From a virus: a stretch of 30,125 bases of DNA. Under the pieces are notes generated by a model. It did not search any database and was not told the DNA's origin. It was given only the letters and a program-made list of their open reading frames with translations. Below, one piece after another: positions 1 to 9,695 of this stretch. The translations under genes were made by a program, and so were the position numbers. Position 1 is the stretch's first letter. Each line of letters starts with the position of its first letter. The DNA is taken from positions 1 through 30,125 of the IMG/VR virus record IMGVR_UViG_3300007539_000124. One strand, 5' to 3'.

Positions 1-1164
1 GACGCCCACAGTGCGGAACGCGTTGTTCACGTCAGACAGGACAGGAGTCATCTGCGCCGACTCAATGTTGGCCATACGGATCTGGTCGAGTTCAATGTCG
101 CCGACATCCTGCACCTTGCGGCCCAGCATCGTCTGCACACCGCCCAACATCTCAGCTGCCTGCCGGATCGCCGGGATGTCGCTTGTGTAGATGCGAACAA
201 GCGGGGAGAATAGCCGACGCACGTCGACGCCGGCTATCTTGACAGAACCGCCGGCAACTCTTCCTGGCGTCGGTGCGCCTTTGATCTTGCCATCTACGAT
301 CTGCACCGCAGCGCGCTTCTGTACATTCTGTGTTGTCGACGTCACGAGATCGGACGCCTCGGCCATTGCTTTTTGTTCCGGCGATGGTCGCCAGTTCATG
401 TCGATCTTTGGCATGCCGTCGGTCAGCACTTTGTTGAATCCGCCACCGATCAGCGCGGCGAGTGCAAGTGACGTCACGTCGAACTCGCGTGTGCCTGTCG
501 TGTCAGCTGTCCCCGCCGCCGCTTGGATGCCTGCATCAAGCGCTGCCTCACCGGCCGCACCGAACATGAACGGCCGCGCTGCTGCGAACTGCTGCACGCG
601 GTTCACGCTTTGGCCTGCCTTGACCGCTGCGCTTGCTCGCGTCGAAGTCGCTAGAATGCCGGCACCGCCGATCAGGTAGGTCGACAGAGTTGCTGGGTCA
701 GCGATAGCAGCCGTCAGGTTAGCACCAGGGCCGACCTGCTGCATGTCTTTTGCTCGACGACCAAGGAACTCAGCGTACGTCTCCAGCTGGTCGTCAGCGA
801 GAAACTGAGCCGCGTTGTGCAGGTTGTCGGTCATGTCGCCCATCGGGACGCTGTACGTTTTGAGCAGCTCGTCCACACGATCGCCGTCGTAGGGCTGCGC
901 AATGTCGAAGACGCGGTTGATTGCTCGCTTTGCTGTCAGCTCGCGGAACAGCGCCTTCTCTCTAATGTTTGCAGCGTACGCCTCCCGGTCACCAGTCAGC
1001 GCCGCACCAGCCTGATCAATGAAGCTCGGCTCAGCAAAGAAGCGCATGAGGTCACCTGTTGTGCCGTACCGGACTCCAGTGCCGTACCCTGCCGCGAACG
1101 GCATGTACTCTGGAGCGGACGTTACGACCGCTGTGTCCTCTGTGTAGTTCTCAATGTCTACCAC
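1..1164 (-). CDS. Internal virion protein, gp16-like, N-terminal part (cut by window edge)
   Basis: An open frame on the minus strand starts with GTG at 1164 and runs off the left edge with no stop, giving 388 visible codons. A GGGAGGT ribosome site lies 8 bases upstream, and the start is only 2 bases past the stop of the gp15-like gene. I translated it by hand. It begins V-V-D-I-E-N-Y-T and is rich in Ala and Gly, with a hydrophobic stretch near residues 155-175 (LIGGAGILATSTRA). I see no catalytic motif in the visible part, including no clear transglycosylase motif. The identification as the gp16-type ejection protein rests on position: last of the gp13-gp14-gp15 series and apparently long. 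In T7 this protein leaves the capsid to form the trans-periplasmic ejection channel. Confidence 0.7.
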   Translation of the reverse strand, partial: MVDIENYTEDTAVVTSAPEYMPFAAGYGTGVRYGTTGDLMRFFAEPSFIDQAGAALTGDREAYAANIREKALFRELTAKRAINRVFDIAQPYDGDRVDELLKTYSVPMGDMTDNLHNAAQFLADDQLETYAEFLGRRAKDMQQVGPGANLTAAIADPATLSTYLIGGAGILATSTRASAAVKAGQSVNRVQQFAAARPFMFGAAGEAALDAGIQAAAGTADTTGTREFDVTSLALAALIGGGFNKVLTDGMPKIDMNWRPSPEQKAMAEASDLVTSTTQNVQKRAAVQIVDGKIKGAPTPGRVAGGSVKIAGVDVRRLFSPLVRIYTSDIPAIRQAAEMLGGVQTMLGRKVQDVGDIELDQIRMANIESAQMTPVLSDVNNAFRTVGV

Positions 1165-1166
1165 TA

Positions 1167-4100
1167 TCAGTCACCTCCCAAGATAGTCAGCTGTTCATCA
1201 GCCTGGCCCAGCTTCCACGCTGGCACGACGGTCGCTGTGTGAAAGAACGCTGACTGGAAGTCAGTGCTGTTCGGAGGGGCGTACCCGATGTCGCCATCCA
1301 TGCGCAGCTCGATGCTCGTGGCACCGCTGTACTTGTCCTCGTACGGCAGCATGTATGCGATTGACCCGTGGCTATCGTCGAAGTCGCGATTGCGCGTATC
1401 GATCGACAGGAAGTCATCAGCGTCGACTGGAAAGTCCTGTGACGTGCCATCAGCAAACGTAGCAGTGACTGCCATGGCCCCGCGCACGTTGCGGATGTCC
1501 CACGTTTGGCCACCCAGACCTTCGACAAGAAAGTGTGTCGTCCTGCCCTGCATCGCCGTGTTGTTTGGCCGGCTAAAGTTGACAGCCTGCAACGGTATTG
1601 CACCACCAACAACTCGAGTACGGAACCGCCCAAGAGGTGCAAGATTACCGAAGCTGTCTCGGTAGAGCATTGCCTCACCGTCAGCGCGAGACAGGCTAAA
1701 GCCGTCACTATTGATTGTTATGTCGATGCCGGCAGCGTTCTGCTCGATGTTCTTCAGCTCTACGCCAGCTGCGCCGAACAGGTCGGCATGCATACGTGCT
1801 CCAAGAGCTGCAGCGCCTTTCATGCTGTCTTTGTCGAGACCGTACGTGGCCATTGTCAGGTCGCGGATGTTGTCGGTGCTCTTAACGCTGACCTTCTCGG
1901 CGAACAGACCGATCACGTTCACGCCCTTCATCATCTGATCTACAGTGATTTCACCGGCAAACGCACGGGTCGCTGTCCCGCCACCTAGCAAGCTGTCGCC
2001 CAAAGCACCATACAACTCGCGTGGCGCGGACCGTGCAGCCAGCTTGTCGATCTGCTTTTGGATTGCGTCTGGGTTATCTGGCTTGGCAAGGATGGTGTCG
2101 AGGTTAGAGCTAATCGCTAGCACTGCTTCGAATCGCGCATCGTTTACGCCCAAGGAGCCGATTGCCTGCTCGACAGTAGCGATATGATCACTGGTGATTG
2201 CGCCGCTAATCAGCATATTGCCGAACTGGCGCTGTGCCACTGAGAAGCTCTGAGGCGAAAGCGCTAGGATCTGCAGCTCGGGGTTACCAGCAAAGTCTAC
2301 ATATGGCGCGCCAAACTGCTTGCTGTAACTGACAAGACGCTCGACGGTAGCGATCGTGTCTGTCGTGACCTCACCGTCGCGCACCGTCTCAGCAAACACC
2401 TGCGCTAGCAGACCTTCACCGAAGCCATTCCGCTTAGCAAGTGTGATCGCTGCAGCCAACGCGTTGTGTCCGTTTTGATCGCCAGCAGTGATTGCATCGA
2501 GGGCCGGCAAGATCTGCTCACGGATCAGTGCGTTCTGCTTGTTGGTCTTCTGTGTAGCCACCTCGCTTGAGGTCATGCGGTACTCTTCGTTGTAGTACAG
2601 AGTGCCGTTGGTGACCGTAGCTGTTCCCTTCGTGTCGCGGACAGGTTCGTAAGGGCTGCTGTCGATCTTCGACTGAGCCGAGTTGTAACGCGTTGCCGCC
2701 TTCTTCGTAGCGTTCAACAGGTCTTCTTGCTCGTCGATGCTCATCAAGCCTTCGCTTTGTTGCATCGTTTGCATCATTGAAAGTGTGAACTGCTTGATTT
2801 GCTCTGGGTCTTCAGTCTGATCCAGTGTCAGCTCAAACGCCTTCAGTGTGTTACCGACACGGTTGTCGGAGTCAGCCTTAACGAGACTAGCAATGCGATC
2901 TGCCATTGCATCATCGACACCTACAAACGCGTTTGCTTGATACAAAGCATCCAGCGCGGCTGTGAGGTTTGCTGCGTTCTCGATGTTAGCAACGGTTGCG
3001 CCAGACGCTGCTGCCTGTCCCTGCGCCATCTCGACGTTGCTGACAAACGTCGATGCAATCTCTTCTGGAGCTAGGCCAGTCTTTTCTACCTCTTCACGGT
3101 AGACCTGTGCCAACACTTCAGCGTCTGCCTCGGGAGATCCAGCTTGGAACTCAGCGACATTGTTTATCGCGCTGCTTGCTGCAAAGGCACGCTTGCTCTC
3201 TGCAAAAGCTTTCCCTCGTTCTGCTGCAAACGTAGTGAACGCGCTTGTCTGCATCAGAGCGTCTGCTGAGTTTACTGAGGCGATGATGCCCTGATCGAAG
3301 CCTTCTTTGCCACCAGCTTCTGCAAACTGGCTAGCTAAGCTGTCGAGGAAGTCATCCGTACTGATACCTAACAGAGCGCTGTCGCTCATGTTCTTGTAGC
3401 TCTCAGCTAGCGCTTGATCGGTAATGTCACGCGAGGCTTCGTACTGTGCCATCTGGTTAGCGCGGTCCGCTCCTTCAGCAAGGATCATTGCCTTCTCTAG
3501 GGCAAATGCGTTGTCGCGTGAGACGGCTTCCATAATACGCGAGCGGTTCTCTTCACCGATGCCACGGTCAGCCAGCACTTGGTTCAGCAGTGACGTGCGC
3601 TTGGCGTTCATCGCCATCGTGTACTGAACGGATTCCGCTGCGCTATATTCCTTGATGTTATCGGCCATGTTGCTGTTGAACAGCTCTGGGATCCACGCGT
3701 AGGGCGTGCCACCTTTTTTGCCCCAGTAGTTGCCACCGCCCTTGGCTGTGCCGACAGTGTCGAGGTGCAGAGCGTTACCACCCATGTATCCCTCGCCGCC
3801 GCCGATGCCGACAATACCTAGACCGCGTGCAACCTGGGCGAACTTGATGGCGCGGGGGTCACTGCCGTCGACCGGAATGATCTTGCCCGTTGCTTGGTCA
3901 ATCAGATGCACGTCCGCTGCGTTACCGTGGTCGTGGCGCTGGGTGCCTGTGCGCTGGCCACCCTCGTCAATCCCTGGCTGACCACCGCTGAACACACGGA
4001 CCTCGAGGCCTGTCTGTGCAGCTGCGCTACTCAGGATACCGTACAGCTCATCATCGAGTGGCTTGTTACGGATAGCCTCTTCGTGGGCCATCGTCACCTT

Positions 4101-4526
4101 GCCAGCGCTTGTCCCGACAAACACATCTGTGCCGTAGACAGGCAGGCCTTGCTCCATCCGCAGCTGGTCGAGCTGGATCTGCTGGCTGATGTCGTCGTTG
4201 ACAGCTTTGAAAGCTTCCATTGTGTCGGCGTAGTTGTCACGCGCCTGAGTCAGCGCGAAGTCCTGCTCCATCTTGTACAGCTTGAAGGCGTTCTCCTGCT
4301 CTTGCAGCTGCAGGTTCTGCTCCATCTTCATCATCTGCAGTTGGTTACGGCGTGCCTGCACAGCTGTGTTTGCAAGGTCTTGAATAGGACCGCGTAGGTT
4401 GCCGATGGCGCTTGCTAGTTTTGACAGTGCTTGGCTCTCTCTGTTGTCGAGGAGCGGCCGGTAGTAACTGTCGATCATCTTTGTCGGGGCTGCGTTAGGC
4501 CGCACTGGCCGGATGTATTCCACCAT
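1167..4526 (-). CDS. Internal virion protein, gp15-like, with an M15-type peptidase domain
   Basis: This 1119-residue protein sits where T7 gene 15 lies, between gp14-like and gp16-like genes. Residues about 50-125 are Gln/Met/Glu-rich and predicted helical. At residues 198-205 it has HDHGNAAD, which fits the HxxGxAxD zinc motif of M15 D,D-/L,D-carboxypeptidases, and HLD at 254-256 could give the third ligand (H198, D205, H254). The rest is a long Ala-rich, mostly helical chain without recognised domains. T7 gp15 (747 residues) has no such enzyme; in T7 the murein-cutting activity is in gp16. The likely role is local peptidoglycan cutting during DNA ejection, with the rest forming the ejection core. 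ATG overlaps the gp14-like stop as TAATG. The peptidase match is by motif only. Confidence 0.82.
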   Translation of the reverse strand: MVEYIRPVRPNAAPTKMIDSYYRPLLDNRESQALSKLASAIGNLRGPIQDLANTAVQARRNQLQMMKMEQNLQLQEQENAFKLYKMEQDFALTQARDNYADTMEAFKAVNDDISQQIQLDQLRMEQGLPVYGTDVFVGTSAGKVTMAHEEAIRNKPLDDELYGILSSAAAQTGLEVRVFSGGQPGIDEGGQRTGTQRHDHGNAADVHLIDQATGKIIPVDGSDPRAIKFAQVARGLGIVGIGGGEGYMGGNALHLDTVGTAKGGGNYWGKKGGTPYAWIPELFNSNMADNIKEYSAAESVQYTMAMNAKRTSLLNQVLADRGIGEENRSRIMEAVSRDNAFALEKAMILAEGADRANQMAQYEASRDITDQALAESYKNMSDSALLGISTDDFLDSLASQFAEAGGKEGFDQGIIASVNSADALMQTSAFTTFAAERGKAFAESKRAFAASSAINNVAEFQAGSPEADAEVLAQVYREEVEKTGLAPEEIASTFVSNVEMAQGQAAASGATVANIENAANLTAALDALYQANAFVGVDDAMADRIASLVKADSDNRVGNTLKAFELTLDQTEDPEQIKQFTLSMMQTMQQSEGLMSIDEQEDLLNATKKAATRYNSAQSKIDSSPYEPVRDTKGTATVTNGTLYYNEEYRMTSSEVATQKTNKQNALIREQILPALDAITAGDQNGHNALAAAITLAKRNGFGEGLLAQVFAETVRDGEVTTDTIATVERLVSYSKQFGAPYVDFAGNPELQILALSPQSFSVAQRQFGNMLISGAITSDHIATVEQAIGSLGVNDARFEAVLAISSNLDTILAKPDNPDAIQKQIDKLAARSAPRELYGALGDSLLGGGTATRAFAGEITVDQMMKGVNVIGLFAEKVSVKSTDNIRDLTMATYGLDKDSMKGAAALGARMHADLFGAAGVELKNIEQNAAGIDITINSDGFSLSRADGEAMLYRDSFGNLAPLGRFRTRVVGGAIPLQAVNFSRPNNTAMQGRTTHFLVEGLGGQTWDIRNVRGAMAVTATFADGTSQDFPVDADDFLSIDTRNRDFDDSHGSIAYMLPYEDKYSGATSIELRMDGDIGYAPPNSTDFQSAFFHTATVVPAWKLGQADEQLTILGGD

Positions 4527-5197
4527 TATCGATATTGCCCCATCAGATAGCTGTGTCTCTGGTCAAAGAAGTTCATCTGCGCCTGACCGAACTGCATGCT
4601 CTGATCGAAACTGCGCTGCTGGTAGCTCATTTGAGCGTTGATCATCTGGTTGCTTTGCATCGTCTTTGTGAACGAGCTGAAGGAGCTAATCAGTCCGCCA
4701 AGTGCGGTAAGGTTTACAGCTGCTAGCTCAGCTGGACTGACGCGTCCTTGCGGTACACTCGCGACACGCGCTCTGTAGTCGTAAGCCGCCTGCGTCTTTG
4801 CATCATTGTTGTACTCGAGAAGCATTGCGCGACGGTGTGCAAGACGACCGAGGTTTCGGTTACTGACTTGGCTGATCGCGCCGTAAGTCTCTGTCACGCT
4901 TCGACCAGTCCGACCCGCCGACGCGTTCATTGCGCGTGTCTGGGCCATGACGTCACGTGCTTGCATCGTCTGGTCGAACGCGGCCATCTGCGTCTCCCGA
5001 ACCTGCTCAACCGTCTGCTTGTCGATCTGCTGCTGAGCGATGTCGAATGCCTCGCCGGCCAGCTGCTTGTTGGCATCGTACTGGCGCTGCTGTTCAGCGG
5101 CGCGCTCGTAGATCGCCTGTCGTTGTACGTTAGCCTGGGCAATGCTCAGCCCAGCGTTCATCACGGGACCGATGAGGCCCATGGCGGCAGTACACAT
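4526..5197 (-). CDS. Internal virion protein A, gp14-like
   Basis: 223 residues starting M-C-T-A-A, like the M-C-W-A-A start of T7 gp14 (196 residues). The first 20 residues are hydrophobic (AAMGLIGPVMNAGLSIAQA). They are followed by a long Gln/Ala-rich helical region (residues about 25-100), a second hydrophobic patch near 165-180 (LTALGGLISS) and a Gln/Met/Phe-rich tail. In T7 this protein is part of the internal core, and after ejection it forms a pore in the outer membrane. An AGGAG site precedes the ATG by 7 bases. The ATG directly follows the TAG of the gp13-like gene, and the stop overlaps the next start as TAATG, so the virion genes are translationally coupled. Confidence 0.85.
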   Translation of the reverse strand: MCTAAMGLIGPVMNAGLSIAQANVQRQAIYERAAEQQRQYDANKQLAGEAFDIAQQQIDKQTVEQVRETQMAAFDQTMQARDVMAQTRAMNASAGRTGRSVTETYGAISQVSNRNLGRLAHRRAMLLEYNNDAKTQAAYDYRARVASVPQGRVSPAELAAVNLTALGGLISSFSSFTKTMQSNQMINAQMSYQQRSFDQSMQFGQAQMNFFDQRHSYLMGQYR

Positions 5198-5665
5198 CTA
5201 TTGTCTCCTGATGGTAAATTCAAAGAAATCGAAGCCGTTGATCTTGATTGGCGACGGTGCGAACGATGCGCCGACCCACTTGAGCCATTGTTGGTGCACA
5301 GTGTTCTCGACATCGACGACGTTGTAGAAGATGTCGTAGCCGCTTTCGTCGAACATCAGCTCGAGAACGGACTTAGCCTTTCGCAAAAACTGCACAGGCT
5401 TTTCGCTGATCCGGTCCGTACCGACCAGCCAAGGGATTCCGATCCCCACAGCACTAGAATCCGCGACCCCGGCAACTGCCACAGGCGTCGTGCCAGACTC
5501 CAAGCCGACCAATGTAAACCGAGAATTACGAGCACTCTCGACCACTGCTCGTATAGCGTCGTTACTGTCAGTGATGCGGCATGCCTCACGTTTGTCTGCC
5601 TCTCGTAAGTTGTGCGCTACGTGTTCTATGTGGTGATGGTCGGCCATCGTCACCGTGATCGTCAC
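5198..5665 (-). CDS. gp13-like internal virion/GNAT-fold protein
   Basis: I place the start at GTG 5665, four bases after the tail tube B stop, giving 155 residues beginning V-T-I-T-V-T-M-A-D. A second possible start is the ATG six codons later (M-A-D-H-H-H). The upstream ATG that would extend it lies inside the preceding gene. The protein has a GNAT-like layout: an N-terminal NLREADKREA helix, a central GIPWLVGTD strand region and a C-terminal NTVHQQWLKWVGASF helix. The last of these aligns with NTSHIRFLKTIGAVF in T7 gp13. T7 gp13 is needed for correct virion assembly; whether this protein has any acyltransferase activity cannot be told from sequence. It is co-transcribed with the other internal virion genes. 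Confidence 0.75.
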   Translation of the reverse strand: MTITVTMADHHHIEHVAHNLREADKREACRITDSNDAIRAVVESARNSRFTLVGLESGTTPVAVAGVADSSAVGIGIPWLVGTDRISEKPVQFLRKAKSVLELMFDESGYDIFYNVVDVENTVHQQWLKWVGASFAPSPIKINGFDFFEFTIRRQ

Positions 5666-5669
5666 CCCA

Positions 5670-8600
5670 TCACCCCCGCAGCGTCTTAGGTGCAATGAAG
5701 CCTTCCCACTCGATCGTGGTCAGCGTCGATGGGAACGGCTGGCTGTTGCGGAACTTGATGCTCACTCGGTCGTTCTTTGCCATGATCGGGAATCGGAACG
5801 AGCCGGTGTCGAACGACAGTTGCCCGAGTGCGTCAGTGCTGTCACCGAACGTCAGGCTGTTAAACTGCCGCGTTGTCTTTTGTCGCCCGTTTGGCTCGAC
5901 ATCGATGGCAAACCCCGCCGTGTCGTCATAGGTCACGGTCGCGTATCGAAGCTGCAGCCGGCTGTCGCTTCGACCGACAGTGGTCTGACCAGGCTTGTAG
6001 TAGATAGGCGAAAGGTCGAACTCAAAGTCGTAGGTCAAACCGACTGTAAACGATGGCTGATCTGTCAGATCCAGCGTCTGTGTCAGTGCATTTGTTTGCT
6101 CGTAGTCGTGGCGACCGAAGACAGTCAGGTACGTGTTGCTAGCCGTTGTGTCGAGGATCGCGTTGAGCGCATCAGCTGTCGTCTGTGATGGTGCAGCTAA
6201 GAATGCCTGAGTCCGGGTCGTCAGCTCAGCGACAGTCCCACCGGCCAGCGGATTGATCTTCAAGTTCGAGGCCGCAATGAATGGCATTGCCGTGCCGTAG
6301 TCGTCAGCACCAGATCGCAGCCCGACAAGCCTCGTCGACGTCGTGCGATAAGGCAGCTCAATCGTCGTGCTGTCTGTGCCAAGAGGCAGGCCCGTGACGG
6401 CGGCGTTGGTCTCGTCAGTTCTCAGTCCGACAACAGATGGACACTGACTGCGATTTACTCGCATGTCGAGCAAGATAGGGAACGCGGTCGACGACACACT
6501 GGTAATCTCTTCGATCTTTGTCCGTACTATGTACGATCTCGTACTCATTGTACCATACGTCGGAGCAGTCGCACCAGCTGCCAGTTCCAGTGAGGCAACG
6601 TAGTCAGGTGTCGTGATCGACAGGATCTGTACAAGGTAATCGTCGATAAAGCTGAATCCGACAAGCTTGGTGTCTGTGTTGTACGACCACTTTGACCATG
6701 CGCTCTGTAGCCGTTGGCCCTCGTTTTTGTAGTACTTGTAGACGTAGATGCTGTTCAGCTCGTTTGACGAAGCAGCACACAGCAGCTCCTTCTTCGTACT
6801 CACCGCCATGTTGAACACGCCAGTTGGGATGTACCGTGGAGCTTGGCCGGTCACCTCGTTGGTCTCGATGATGTCGGTGTCGTATTCGGCCACCATCTCG
6901 CGGACGGTGGTGAAGTTAAGGTTGTCTTGAGCGAAGTAGATCGTGTTGCCAGCGTTGATCGGCTGCACGGTTGGCGACACAGCAAACGCGGTAGACTGCT
7001 GAATCGATACGGTGTTGGGCGACAGTGCTGTACCGGACACGAGCTTGAACTGCGCTCGGTCCGACATCACCATCAGCGTATCGGCAAATGACACTGCGTT
7101 CTTCAGGATGTCGATCCGGCCAGTGGACATACCGATGTCGATCCGGTCGTCATCAAGAAGCTGGATAACCGTCTTGCGGAAGAAGTTGGCCGTAGTTCCG
7201 AACTCATTGGCTCCCGACATGATCACGTTCTCGTCCGACAAGAAACCGAGACGCCCCTTGTAGACAAAGATGTCGTTGATCTTGTTGCCAATGAAGCTTG
7301 GCACACGGTTTGATTCTTCGTCGCCGACCACACGTGCTGCGTATTGGTGTGGGCCTACCTCGAAGTACGGCGTACCGTCGTTGCGAAACTTGCGTTTAAT
7401 CGTGTGAGGCATTGTGTCGTCATCGATGATGTATGGCACCGCATAGGTCTCGACGTATTCACCATCGACACCAATGACATAGTAAGTTCCGTCGCCTTCA
7501 CCGACACCGCCCACGCTGATCACTCGTCCGTTTGCTGCCTCTGGTGGCAGATCTTCAAAGGTCGTCACTGTGCCAGCTGCGTTCTTGGTCAGGCTGAATC
7601 CTGCGCCGTCAGCCACGAGGATGCGCAGCTCTTCGTCGGTAACACCAACTGTGTAGTTCGCACCGTCGTGCGCGATCTGGATCAGGTCGTTGATGATGTC
7701 GAGTGTTGCGGACGGCCAAGTTGTTCCAGCCGGCGCAGCATTCCAGTACACGTAATTGAGTAGCGGGTCGGTTCCAAGTGTAGCGTTTGCATTGAACGGC
7801 AAGTAAATGTCGGCGGTGCTGTCAGTGCGGCTTACTGTAATGTCACGGTAGCCGCCAACACCGTCGCTGATCTCAATAGTGCCGACGCTGTTGACGCGCA
7901 GGTCGTTCACTATTGTGCGTGTCTGGCCGTCAACAGTGGAGCTGTAGCCACTGTAGTCTTTAGCGTCTGGGCGTACAACACGGAAGGTCAAGGTAGAGCC
8001 GCTCGACGTGATGTCATCAAGGCCATAGTACGGCCCGACAAAGCATTTTCGCAGGTCGTCGTCCGTCATGTACCCGTCTGTCGTGGCAAGTACTGTTGCC
8101 TGCTCATACCAAATGGAGCCAAGGTTGTTACCAGCGTTGCCAGGAATAGCAGGAACCGGTCCAAACTCAGCGACGAAGTCGCCCTGCGTAGCACCACTAC
8201 TGTAGAACGGGTAGCGCTCGGCGTGATCTGCAAAGCGGCTGACCTCATAGCGGCGCAGATACTGATGGACAGTTGCGCTAGTAAGAGAGGTATTGGGATT
8301 CGCCCCGCCTGTAGTGCTTAAAAACGTAGCCACGACCTGGTCAGTGCTTGCTGTACTAATACTGCTGGCTTGTTTGGCAAGACCCATGAGAATGTTAGCG
8401 TCGTTGCTGAAGCCAATCACAAAGTCGCCAGTGCCGTCGGTCTTACCTTGGCTAAAGTACAGGGTGCGATATCCAGCTGACCCGCTCGTCTTAATGGAGT
8501 TGTCCACCTTACGACCACCTTTAGATCCGCCTCTGTCAGCGTCGTACTCAAGCTGTGGGAACGCTGCGAAATGATAGTCGTTGAAGTCCGCCCCGGTGCT

Positions 8601-9053
8601 GCCAGAAGCAGTAACATTACGGTTCAGAATGAATGTCGTGTCGGCTACTGTGATGAACCGTAGGTCGTTTGCAAAGTCAGTCAGTACACCGCCGTTACCG
8701 TCGCTCGTTAGGTAGCTCGGCAGCGTGCCGCCGACATACTCGACTTCGATCGCGTCAGCTGTATCGGCGTCGAACGCCTTTATGCCATTGCTGTCGGCAA
8801 CGAGGACGTATCGCTCGACAGCGTCACGGTCGATCCAATGTACAGCGGCCCTGTCGCCAAACGACAGATCTGCCGTGCTGCCAAAGGCGTTCATCTCGCC
8901 GACAAACTCAGCGGCGTGTCGCTTCTGTAGTCCTGAGACGGGCGAGGCAAACGCGTTCACCAGTTCGTTGGCGGTGTTGCTGAAGCGCAGGTTCTCGGCC
9001 TGCTGGCTTACACCTCCGATGAGGTTGGCAATCGTGTCGCTGATCAGTGGCAT
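5670..9053 (-). CDS. Tail tubular protein B (nozzle), gp12-like, enlarged
   Basis: 1127 residues, against about 794 in T7 gp12. The N-terminus is diagnostic: MPLISDTIANLIGGVSQQ followed by GLQKRHAAEF, matching T7 MALISQSIKNLKGGISQQ and GLQKRPP. Later sections contain KINDIFVYKGRLGFLSDENV and MSDRAQFKL, both typical of the nozzle family. The C-terminal third ends in a beta-rich segment (NDRVSIKFRNS, EWEGFI). The protein forms the lower, hexameric end of the short tail through which DNA leaves. The extra ~330 residues suggest added beta domains along the nozzle, perhaps for receptor contact or fibre attachment. It sits 5 bases after the gp11-like stop. Confidence 0.95.
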   Translation of the reverse strand: MPLISDTIANLIGGVSQQAENLRFSNTANELVNAFASPVSGLQKRHAAEFVGEMNAFGSTADLSFGDRAAVHWIDRDAVERYVLVADSNGIKAFDADTADAIEVEYVGGTLPSYLTSDGNGGVLTDFANDLRFITVADTTFILNRNVTASGSTGADFNDYHFAAFPQLEYDADRGGSKGGRKVDNSIKTSGSAGYRTLYFSQGKTDGTGDFVIGFSNDANILMGLAKQASSISTASTDQVVATFLSTTGGANPNTSLTSATVHQYLRRYEVSRFADHAERYPFYSSGATQGDFVAEFGPVPAIPGNAGNNLGSIWYEQATVLATTDGYMTDDDLRKCFVGPYYGLDDITSSGSTLTFRVVRPDAKDYSGYSSTVDGQTRTIVNDLRVNSVGTIEISDGVGGYRDITVSRTDSTADIYLPFNANATLGTDPLLNYVYWNAAPAGTTWPSATLDIINDLIQIAHDGANYTVGVTDEELRILVADGAGFSLTKNAAGTVTTFEDLPPEAANGRVISVGGVGEGDGTYYVIGVDGEYVETYAVPYIIDDDTMPHTIKRKFRNDGTPYFEVGPHQYAARVVGDEESNRVPSFIGNKINDIFVYKGRLGFLSDENVIMSGANEFGTTANFFRKTVIQLLDDDRIDIGMSTGRIDILKNAVSFADTLMVMSDRAQFKLVSGTALSPNTVSIQQSTAFAVSPTVQPINAGNTIYFAQDNLNFTTVREMVAEYDTDIIETNEVTGQAPRYIPTGVFNMAVSTKKELLCAASSNELNSIYVYKYYKNEGQRLQSAWSKWSYNTDTKLVGFSFIDDYLVQILSITTPDYVASLELAAGATAPTYGTMSTRSYIVRTKIEEITSVSSTAFPILLDMRVNRSQCPSVVGLRTDETNAAVTGLPLGTDSTTIELPYRTTSTRLVGLRSGADDYGTAMPFIAASNLKINPLAGGTVAELTTRTQAFLAAPSQTTADALNAILDTTASNTYLTVFGRHDYEQTNALTQTLDLTDQPSFTVGLTYDFEFDLSPIYYKPGQTTVGRSDSRLQLRYATVTYDDTAGFAIDVEPNGRQKTTRQFNSLTFGDSTDALGQLSFDTGSFRFPIMAKNDRVSIKFRNSQPFPSTLTTIEWEGFIAPKTLRG

Positions 9054-9058
9054 GTCAA

Positions 9059-9661
9059 TTAGCTCCCTGTGAAGCCGTAACGATTGATGATGCGCTGGGC
9101 GCTGAAGCTACCGCTGAGCGCGTTGTAGCCGCCGACCTTTGCCTCTTCGTTCAGCATGTCGGAGTAAGCCTTGAACTCGTCGATGCGGTCCATCTGGCTC
9201 AGCCGGTCGGAGCTGATCATCCGCTCTTGGAACATACGCGCTGACCGCAGAGTCACGTACCGGCGTGCGACCTCTGGCATCTCATCGAACGGCAACGCAA
9301 TGGTGACGTCGCAGGTGATGTCGTGGTCAAACTCATACGAGTGGCTTCCGCGATTGTAGAGGTATCGGCCCCGCTGCACGACAGCGAGCATTGAGTCAGC
9401 TCCGCTGGGCGCGATCCGCATGATGTTGGGTGCGAGCACAATGCGCTTCTCGATGTTGCGCTTGAGCTTCATTTGAATGTCGGTATTCCAGTGCCAGCTC
9501 TGGGTCTGAGTCTCACGCGTCACACTGTCGAGGATCGACTCAGCCATTGCGGCGTCAATGACCTGCTCATCTTCTAAGCTAGCGACCGGGGTTTCACCGA
9601 TGTTAGTCAGCATGACGTTGACCGCTTGAAGCTTGGTCGTAGCCGTCACGAAATCGGTCAT
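9059..9661 (-). CDS. Tail tubular protein A (gatekeeper/adaptor), gp11-like
   Basis: 200 residues, close to T7 gp11 (196). Family hallmarks are visible: the start TTKLQAVNVMLTNIGETPV, then AESILDSVTRETQTQSWHWNTD, which corresponds to the conserved tryptophan-containing region of gp11. The C-terminal helices include RRYVTLRSARMFQERM. It forms the dodecameric ring joining portal and nozzle. The ATG at 9661 follows GGAGAC about 5 bases upstream. The 70-bp gap before it, after the capsid gene, holds a perfect 8-bp hairpin and is one of the few real gaps in the virion operon. Confidence 0.93.
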   Translation of the reverse strand: MTDFVTATTKLQAVNVMLTNIGETPVASLEDEQVIDAAMAESILDSVTRETQTQSWHWNTDIQMKLKRNIEKRIVLAPNIMRIAPSGADSMLAVVQRGRYLYNRGSHSYEFDHDITCDVTIALPFDEMPEVARRYVTLRSARMFQERMISSDRLSQMDRIDEFKAYSDMLNEEAKVGGYNALSGSFSAQRIINRYGFTGS

Positions 9662-9695
9662 GTCGTCATGTCTCCGTATTGGTTGGGGTAGAGGT

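Noticed and set aside
4748-5608. 286-residue plus-strand reading frame
   Set aside because: It is a mirror of the gp14-like and gp13-like genes, with Cys/Leu/Val-rich composition and no ribosome site or domain. All supported genes run on the minus strand.
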